From Fragum whitleyi (lineage: Eukaryota > Mollusca > Bivalvia > Cardiida > Cardiidae), in NCBI GenBank assembly GCA_948146395.1, contig OX411544.1, positions 37,728,630-37,792,629 on the forward strand: 64,000 nucleotides of DNA. Reading direction: 5' to 3'. Within the stretch, counting starts at the first letter, position 1, and every line of letters begins with the position of its first letter. Below the pieces are notes generated by a model that had not been told where the DNA came from, did not search any database, and was given only the letters and a program-made list of their open reading frames with translations. Both the position numbers and the translations under genes were made by a program. Below, in pieces: positions 12,816 to 21,900 of this stretch.

Positions 12816-12970
12816 GGTAGTGGACCCGTAATAGTTCCGCAACTTTTTGGAAGTAATGAACTTAATCAGTGTTAACCGGGGTTTCCTAATGATTTTCATT
12901 AGAAACCCCGGTTAACACTGTTAAAGTGCATTACCTCTGGACATTGCGGAACTATTTTGGGCCCACTACC
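12816..12970. mobile_element. TTAA-flanked foldback MITE, copy 2
   Basis: Ends ggtagtggacccgtaata and tgggcccactacc have TTAA on both sides (12812-12815, 12971-12974). The centre is a long hairpin: gttaaccggggtttcctaat is complemented by attagaaaccccggttaac. Confidence 0.75.
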
Positions 12971-14202
12971 TTAAACGCGATAAACGTGATGATGTTTATT
13001 TTTCTCAGGTTGTATACTTTATTAGTTAGCCTTGTCTATAAAAAGTGTTAGGGTTGCAAAAAAAATTGTTCATGCCCCAATGAACAAAAAATTGAACTAC
13101 ACATCTATAAGCGTGCACGCACACAAAGAAGTCTTATAAAACACCTAAAACAAAACATTTACTTTTTTACATGATGTTATCGAACTGTGAGAAATAAAGA
13201 GAATACTTTTTTGCATTCATGGAACGTTGAAACTCAAAACTTCGACGTCGCTCAGGGTAATACATGACATAATTCGAAAAATAAACGGAATTCGCATTTT
13301 GGTGTTGGTGTTGGTGTTTGGTATTTTTCCAATAGTGTTTAAATTATAACAATTGATTCCCTATATGCGTCTGTTTTACTTCTGGCAAGATGTTACAACT
13401 AAAGTTTGCGAATTATTTCAGAAAATTTGATTTATTAAAAGATTTTTGATTATTTTTTACGCTCCCCCGCCTAAGCATACATATGTTACTGTGGTAACGA
13501 AATTCAAGACCGATTAATATGATTATGCAAAAATGATAACATTTATGCTCTTCGTATAAACTGATCAGCACACTAAATTACATGTTATCATTTACTGAAC
13601 AAGCTAGAAATGTCAAATATATTGTCCAGTATAAGAATTTCTGGAATATCCCTCGCACCGGTTAAGTTTATGTCACTATTTCTTCTAGAACCCTCAGTCA
13701 ATTTCTATGTTCATTATACCAATTGAACCATTGAAAAACATATTTCTAACGTATATGTGTTATATTAAGTTACGAAAATCATGGTTTCGTTAGATTAAGT
13801 TTTTATTGAATTAAACAAACAATGTTGTTAGTTCTTCAGTATTCAATAAACGACATCGGTAAATTGACAAGATGAGTAATTATAAATAATTTCCGAATGA
13901 AATTGAATAAAAATAATAAGCTAGTTTTGAATGAAATTAACGGAAGTAATCCAATATCGCCGATTTCGTCCAATTGGACAGCAGCCAATAAAGTCATGAA
14001 AAAGATGTGACCGTTTTGAATTAAATGTCGATCATCTTGATCGATTTCGAATTGTTTTAGAAAATATTGTAGAGTTTCGGATTGGTTTGAGTGAGTGTTT
14101 GGAATGAATAAATAGACCGTTGAGCGAGCGATGTAAATGGCTTTAATCGAGATAAACGTCATTTTCACAATATTACTAACTATTTCCTTCAATGGCATAG
14201 AA

Positions 14203-14430
14203 AAATGTGACCCATCACGCGATAAAGGACCACCTGGAAACTTTGTAAAATGAATATTTGAAAAAGAGATTGGGTCCAGCATTGGTCAACCAGAGGTCGC
14301 ATATCAAAACTTCTTTCACTGGAAGGTAAATTGAACATTCTAGATTCAGAAAATAAGCCCATTGCGAAAGGTTTCGACCATAGTCAGTCTGCGCATTACC
14401 CAGTTGGTCCCTTTTCTCGTGACGGATCAC
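14203..14430. mobile_element. MITE, 'gtgacccgtcacgcgat' family
   Basis: Inverted ends gtgacccatcacgcgataaa and cttttctcgtgacggatcac. Related pieces are at 31922-32067, 47215-47385 and 52500-52665. Frames crossing this area (13836-14282, 14215-14430) are repeat sequence. Confidence 0.6.
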
Positions 14431-14789
14431 GAATATCAGCTTTTTTCTCTAAATGGATTATGCTGCTGCTTGACATTTCAAACAGTTCCTTTTCTATCGT
14501 CATTTCCGGTGAGCGCACTGTAGATAGCTTTAGAGTCATAGTCTCATTCTGCTACTAGAAAATACCTCAAGAAATCGGCATTCTTAAAACAACTCGTCTC
14601 CTAGAACTATTTAAGCTGCTGAAAGAATTTTATTTCATTAAAAAAATCTTAAACAAGACATCGAGAGATTAGAAAAAAATCAAACACCACTTACTTTAAC
14701 TGAGCCACGAAGTTGTGAAATGATAAATATGTAAGTTTGTACATAATAAAAAATTGTGGTTCCGAATGGGGATCGCCCGGGCACACTTT

Positions 14790-15065
14790 TTGAAGAAATG
14801 AAGCTAGGTTAGTCGAGTTTACGAGTGTCGTAAATGGCTCCGACAGCCGAAAGTAAACTCGGCTTCAACGACACAGATCTTTTTCTATATTGAATATCAT
14901 TATAGTTAAAAGCATCGTGAAATGGACCAGTTAACGAATTTTGAAATGATATTGAATCGGTGTGTAGAGCGGAGTTTAGCGTGAAATTCAAGGGAGGAAA
15001 TACAATATCGCTAATTTCGTCCAAATTGGACGAAATTGTTGACATTTTATTACCTCTCTTCAAAG
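14790..15065. mobile_element. MITE of the 'cattcattccaaa' family
   Basis: Inverted relative of the element beside the TIR exon, with hairpin atttcgtccaaattggacga between gaggaaatac and attacctctc. A second, more degraded piece is at about 13850-13990. Confidence 0.55.
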
Positions 15066-15255
15066 AAATCTTCGTACTTTTTTGTTAAAAAATGTTAGAG
15101 TATCTTTGCGGACGTTTCCATATCAGCATCAGCTCATTAATACAAGTTGTTTTTTTCGATTTGAATGGAGTTTGGAAGCATTGTTGGCGATCTTTGGATA
15201 TTTTCGAACGATTTCGGGTCACTTCTAAATGGTTTGGATTAGTTTTTGAATAGAT

Positions 15256-15297
15256 AAATGAATGAATGAATGAATGAATGAATAAGTGAATGAATGT
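15256..15297 (+). repeat. (GAAT)n microsatellite
   Basis: About ten gaat units with one interruption, roughly 230 bases before the first EGF-TIR exon. Confidence 0.9.
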
Positions 15298-15530
15298 TTT
15301 ACGTGAGCTATTTTCAATGTTTTGGTATTGGATTATTATAAATTCCCAAATGATCTAACTGTATGCTTTTTCACCATTCATTTTATATGAAATTAAATGC
15401 CATGTTATTATTGTCAACTATATGTATAACCCCGACCCTTTGATTCAAACAGCGCATAATGATTTATTCCTCTCTAATTTCTTAAACAGGTTAGGTATCG
15501 AACTGCAATCCTGGTCAGACCTCTTCCACA

Positions 15531-15942
15531 ATGGAGTTATGGACCTGGAGGAGTATATTCACTCTGACAATTGCGATAGTTTCAATATCACAGAACACTG
15601 TTAAGTCCTCACCAAGTCCCACAAACGAATCAATCACAACAGAATCATCAACACATTCAGTATTAAACTCGACAAGCGAGAAACCAACAGACTCTCAACT
15701 GTCAGTATGTGACGATAATTATCAACCACCGAGTGACGCAGATCGGGCGTGTATCCCTGGATTATTTGAGTGTAGATACGGTGTGTGTGAAAAATCCTCT
15801 ATGTTTAGTTGTATATGTGATCCTGGTGCCACGGGGCTTCTATGTGACACTGAATGTTGTCTGGATTGTGGAGAGAACGGGAACTGTTTGTACGACATGA
15901 CCAACGATAGGGAACTCTGTAATTGCCTACCTAACTACTCAG
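15531..15942 (+). CDS. Coding exon 1: signal peptide, Ser/Thr stalk, first EGF-like pair
   Basis: The start MELWTWRS is followed by a hydrophobic run, which suits a signal peptide. The exon itself probably begins at 15490, because a good acceptor (ttcttaaacag) lies at 15479-15489; the start codon then sits 41 bases into an exon whose 5' UTR continues upstream. The module around residues 74-105 ends CICDPGATGLLC. The next carries ECCLDCGENGNC and is completed by GERC in the following exon. Potential N-glycosylation sites are at Asn32, 46 and 135. The donor is CTCAG|gtgaga, phase 1. Confidence 0.88.
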
Positions 15943-18900
15943 GTGAGACATGAGTACGTTTGATATAACACGCAATGAAGCTGGTAATGGCCTGGTACTA
16001 GTATATACCTGACTACATAAACATCCCTTTTATTAGAAACACTTTGCATCTACATAATTTTAACCACAACAACTTTCACTTGAATAGTTTTAAATAATAT
16101 ATTTTTCATCAAATTTATAGAATATAACTAAGTGTCTTTAAATATCAATCTTTTCTCGACTGGGAGAAATTACTACGACGAGGCCTATGCCATGTCTTGA
16201 TAAATTCTCCCAACATCGGGCAAATAGTTTAAGACAATAACAGCTGACACTGGCACAGATACGTCAACAGATATATCGACATCACCAACAAGTTATACTG
16301 ACAACGCAACCGAGCCGTGTGTTGTTGGAGGATGTTATCTATTGTCAGAAACACTTTGCATATTCATGACTTCAACCGCAACCTCTTTCACCTAAATTTC
16401 TTTGATTTTAAAGGTATAATGAAATTTTTAAAAGAACTAGAAAAAATGATTGCACGATATAGATATTTAAACGTTAGTGTTTTAAATAATCAATGTATTC
16501 TGGTCTTCGATGTGAGAAATTATCATGACTCGGCAAAGCTTCGTCATGATAATATCCCCCAACCTCCACGAGATAACATTGATATTTTAAGACACTTACA
16601 TCTTATATTTAATATAATAATGTGAGAGGTTTGTTATTGTCACAGGTGAAAGATGTGAACGTCTTAAAGAACCCACAACATCTGATTCTGTTAGAGATAC
16701 AACAACAGATATTTCGACATCACCATCAAGTAATACTGGCAGCACACCCGAGCCATGTAATAGTGGGTGTTGTCTTGAGTGTGGTAATCACGGAACGTGT
16801 ACATTTGATATATTAACTATGACAGAGGTGTGTTATTGTGATCCGAGCTACACGGGCGAGAAATGTGACACACAGGTCCAGTCAATACCACACCAACCCA
16901 CGACTGACGCATGTTCGTTAGATTGTCCTTCTGGTTATGAGTGCAAGTCTGTACAGGGAATGTCGGCTTGTCAGCCAGTGTCTACAACACCTTCGAGTCT
17001 CTCAGAAACCTCGACAAATAAGCAGACTGGTCTGTGTGGAAGCTCTGATCAAATGAGAAACCTGACGGAACGTATGTGTCCAGGAGGCTTGATGTGTATG
17101 TGGGGTGCGTGCGTGGCGGATGGGACCGGCATGCATTGTGATTGTGATAACGGGGCCCATGGACTGATATGTGAGAACCAGTGCTGCAGGGACTGCGGAG
17201 AGAATGGGACGTGTTACTACGATGTGAGGAATCAGATCGAGCTCTGTAATTGTTATAATGGTTATACTGGGGAAACGTGCGAGTTCGTCAAAACAACACC
17301 TGCAGGTATTTATTTAATGCTTTTTGGTGGTTTATCGAGATAAACGGTAGATTATCACTTGATAATCTCACCGCAAAAACGGTGAAATCATCAAAAACTT
17401 GTACTCTGCTTTTGTGGATTTCACCCTATATGACGTTATCTATGCGGTGTGAAATAAGTGACGTCACAATGAACATTGCGTAGCAATCACGTGCAAAATG
17501 ACGCGTTTTACGAAAATATGTTCTAGTAATTTCACGTTTTGTCTCATTTTTGCATGAAAAATAGAATAATCGTTTGTTTACGAGTAAGATCGATTGATAT
17601 TTCATTGCGTGCGCAACAAAAGCTATATTTTCACTCGCGGCTCCACCACTCGTGAAATATAGCTTTTGTGTTCACTCAATGAAATATAAATCGATCTTGC
17701 AAAACAAACGATTATCCTCTATATATTTAATTTTAATGGTATCCATAAAAAATTCTAGCTTACTGATAAGCTTAAATTTTTTAGCTTTGTGATAAACTAC
17801 AAAATTCTTAAGAATAACGACCAAAATTTTGTTTCTTCAGTGTTTAGTAAAACTGGTCGAAGAAAAGTGATGATATTTTGCAACTAAACTTCATACATGC
17901 CGGTATTTCATGGGTTAGTGTTTTGTGACCCGCCTCATCTTGCCCTATTTTTAGTAACTTAAAATCCCTTGCGTCACATTTCCGAATTCGCGTGCGTAGT
18001 AAGATTAGGCTCGGTTCGGACTGTCCGTTCATCCTGTCTGAGTCTACACTTAAGCGTTTTGTTAATAGGGTCTGACTAAAAAACTTAACACACTTTCAGC
18101 GAAAATTAGGAATTAAGTCAGAAGGTGCCTAGGCTGCCCCTTTCATTCGCTCATGATGATATTGTTCTCTAAACGTTTAAAGAATGGTACCCCGCATGGC
18201 ACGATTCCGTGCAGAGCTGAGTACAATTTTTAACCGTTCGTATACTTTTAATGTAGCCTGACCGTGGGTTTGTTGCATGTAAGTAAATTCAAACTGTTTT
18301 CAGCTGTATTACCCCATAACGAGGACACACGTATGCTAATTGTCGGAGTCTGTGTGGGTATTATGGTGTTATTAAACATCTGTTTTGCTTATACTATATT
18401 GTATCGTACGCAACCGTTTTTTCCCACCTGAACATGGCACTTGTTATATTTAAACCGTTTTCAAGCTGTCGCACGGCCTGGTGAGGGCAAACTTATGCTT
18501 ATTGTCGGTGTCTGTGTGGGAATTATTCCGTTTCCAATCATCTCGTTGCTGTACTATTATTATACTTCGACACCGGGTCGTCCGAAATACATACACAAAT
18601 ACAATAAATTAAACCTGTTTTTCAGCTGTCGTACAGCATGACGAGGACAAATTTATGCTGATTGTCGGAGTCTGTGTGGGTATCGTGATGTTTCTGATCA
18701 TCATTTTTGCTGTACTACTGTATGTGATGTGGAGACATCGGGTTATCCTCGTGATGAAAATAGTCCATTATTTCCAGGGATACGAGGACGATGGTGAGTC
18801 TTTCGTCAACTAAAGCCTTGTTTACATTTGCCACGGTCGCCATACGATATCGCAGCTTGTGATTTTTAGCTCGACTATTCGAAGAATAGGGGGGCTATTC

Positions 18901-21900
18901 CAGTCACCCGGGCGTCGGCGTCGGCGTCGGCGTCAGCGTCGGCGTCGGCCTCGGCGTCGGCGTAATGCTTTGGTTAAGTTTTTACGTGCAAGTGTTTAAA
19001 ATCTCTGTTTCTATTAAAGCTATTGCTTTGAAACTTTGCACATGCTTCTGTGACCATAATATCAGCATCTAGACAAAGATTCATTACTCAGATATTGAAT
19101 TTAGTGGAATTTTAACCCTTTTCGGACTTAGAAATCTTGGTTAAGTTTTTACGTGCAAATGTTGTTTATCTGTAATATTTCTGTTTCTATTAAAGCTATT
19201 GCTTTGCAACTTTAAACATGCTTCTTCGACCATAATATCAGCCTCTTGACAAAGATTCATTACTCTGATATTGAATTTAATGGAATTTTAACCCTTTTCG
19301 GACTTAGAAAATCTTGGTTAAGTTTTTACGTGCAAATGTTGTATTTCTGTAATATCTCTATTTCTACTAAAGCTATTGCTTTGAAACTTTGCACATGCTT
19401 CTGTGACCATAATATCAGCCTCTAGACAAAGATTCAATACTCTCATTTTGAATTTAGTGGAATTTTAACCCTTTTCGGACTTAGAAATCTTTGTTAAGTT
19501 TTTACGTGCAAATGTTGTACATCAGTTATAGCTCTATTTCTACATAGGCTTTTGCTTGGAAACTCTACACATGCTTCTGTTACCATGATATCACCCTCTT
19601 GACAAAGATTTATTACTCTGATATTGAATTTAGTGGAATTTTAACCTTTTTCAGACTCAGAAATTCTTGGTTAAGTTTTTACGTGCAAATGTTGTACATC
19701 AGTTATATCTCTAATTCTATTAAAGCTATTGCTTTCAAGCTTTGCACATGCTTCAATGTTCATAACAACAGCCTCTTAATAAAGATTCAATTCTCTGGTA
19801 TAGAATTTAGTGGATTTATAACCCTTTATGGACTTAGAAATTCTTGGTTAAGTTTTTACATGCAAATGATGTATTTGTGTAATATTTTTATTTCTACTAC
19901 AGCTGTTGCTTTGAAACTTTACACATGCTTCTTTGACCATAATATTAGCCCACAGAAAAAGATTCATTACTCTGATATTTAATTTAGTGGAATTTTATCC
20001 CTTTTTGGCCTTAGAAAATCTTGGTTAAGTTTTTACGTGCAAATGTTTTATGTTAGTTGTATATCTGTTCCTACTAAAGCTATTGCTTTGAAACTCTGCA
20101 CATGCTTCTGTGACCATAATATCAGCCTCTAGACAAAGAGTCTTTTCTCTTGACTTTCATTTTATTGAATTTCCAATGTTGATATTGATTTGCTGTTACT
20201 ATCCAGCACTAGGAATAGTCGAGCTTCGCTGTCCTCCGACAGCTCTTGTTGTATGATATTTTTGACACCGTACGTTTTAATTGTTTACGGCGTATGTACG
20301 CGTTTCTTAAACTGTCACAATAATCATCGAGGTACCCGTGCGGTGATCGAAAGATAATCGTTCGATCGCAGTCCGGAGACCGTGCGATTGGTCAACTATT
20401 TACATTGTAAACCGAACGGCCGCCGTACGATCATCGTACGGTAACCGTGCGGGGATCGTAGGATAAACCATTAAAGAGTTATAGGTAAAACATCAGACGG
20501 TTGACGTGCGATGTCCGTGCGGCGATCATGCGATGCCTCTACGACAAGTCTGAGGGCTACGGTCTCCGTGTGGTCTTGCGATTTTTAAAAACTTTTTTAA
20601 CTGTTTTTATACAAAATCGCAAGGGTCCACGGCACCCGTAAAACCGTGCAATTATCGCACGGACACCGTATGCCGCCGCACGGGCACCGCACGGTTTTTG
20701 GGTAACGGCGAGTTACGGGCGCCTTACGGGCTCCGTAAGCCAAATGTAAACTAGGCTTTGATAAGTGATTTTATTTACACAATATCTATAACAATAATGA
20801 TAATTATTGTTGGTGTTAATATCATTGTTAATCATTTACTTTTATACAATATTCAACCTCGGGAAAAGATACTATTTGACTTATGAATTTAAAGCATTAT
20901 TCTATCCAACTGTAAATGTACATGTAATCGGCGCTGATTCCTATAAAAATGCAGCGGTTTGTACAAAATATACCTTTGTTATTATCAGTATATCTTAACA
21001 ACCTGAATTTAGTTATCTCAATTTTTGAGATCGAATTGTATATCAACTGTTTATCAACTGTATATCAACTGAGCTAACGGAACTGACCACGCTTTTTGTA
21101 GGACTACACAATTATCATCTTTATCTTCGGTCACTATAGTATAGTATCGTTATATCCGAACTTCTCTGTAAATTCGTATAAGACTATAAGCTATTTATAG
21201 ACTTTATATGCATATTTTATTAAAGGGAGGTAATGCATATCGCTAATTTTGTTCATCCTGAACAAAATTACCGACATTGGATTACCTCCCTTTAAATTCA
21301 CTCAAAACCCACTCATCGCATTAAATCAATTTCATTCCAAAACGATTCCAGAATCATTCACTTTGTCAATTTCACGATTTTGTTAACTGTATTTCAGATG
21401 ATCGAGAATGGGACGCATTCATCTCTTACAAATCAGACCCGAAGGACGAAGAGTTTGTCGTTAAGGTTTTATTTCCCACACTCGAGAAAGAAATGGGCTT
21501 TAAGACGCATGTTCACTTCAGAGATTTCATTCCGGGAGACAGTGAGTGTTTAACCCTTTTCCAGACGACACAATTTTTGACTGGTCCATTTTCAAAGAAA
21601 CTGCAGACGACAATTGCTTACTAAAATTTTCTTAGAAATTCATTTTTTAGGCAAAATAACGTCATAGACTTGAGCTTAGGCTATTTTCTCATTTCATAAA
21701 AAGATCTTTGTCAAATAGAGTTTTTATACATGTATGTTATAACGTACGAGACAAAAAAAACGGATTGTGAAACAATCGCCTGTGGACCAGATGTCCATAA
21801 AAGAGAGGATAATGCATGTCTAAACTGTAGTTTTCAATGAAAACCTGTGTTGTGGGTACTCAATGGAATCGTACCCGTATCGTACGCCAATAGTACTGAG

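Noticed and set aside
13836..14282. 148-codon minus-strand frame, the longest ordinary-looking frame in the first 15 kb
   Set aside because: Both ends fall in MITE families (cgccgatttcgtccaattgg and gtgacccatcacgcgataaa types), and the middle has no domain or splice context.
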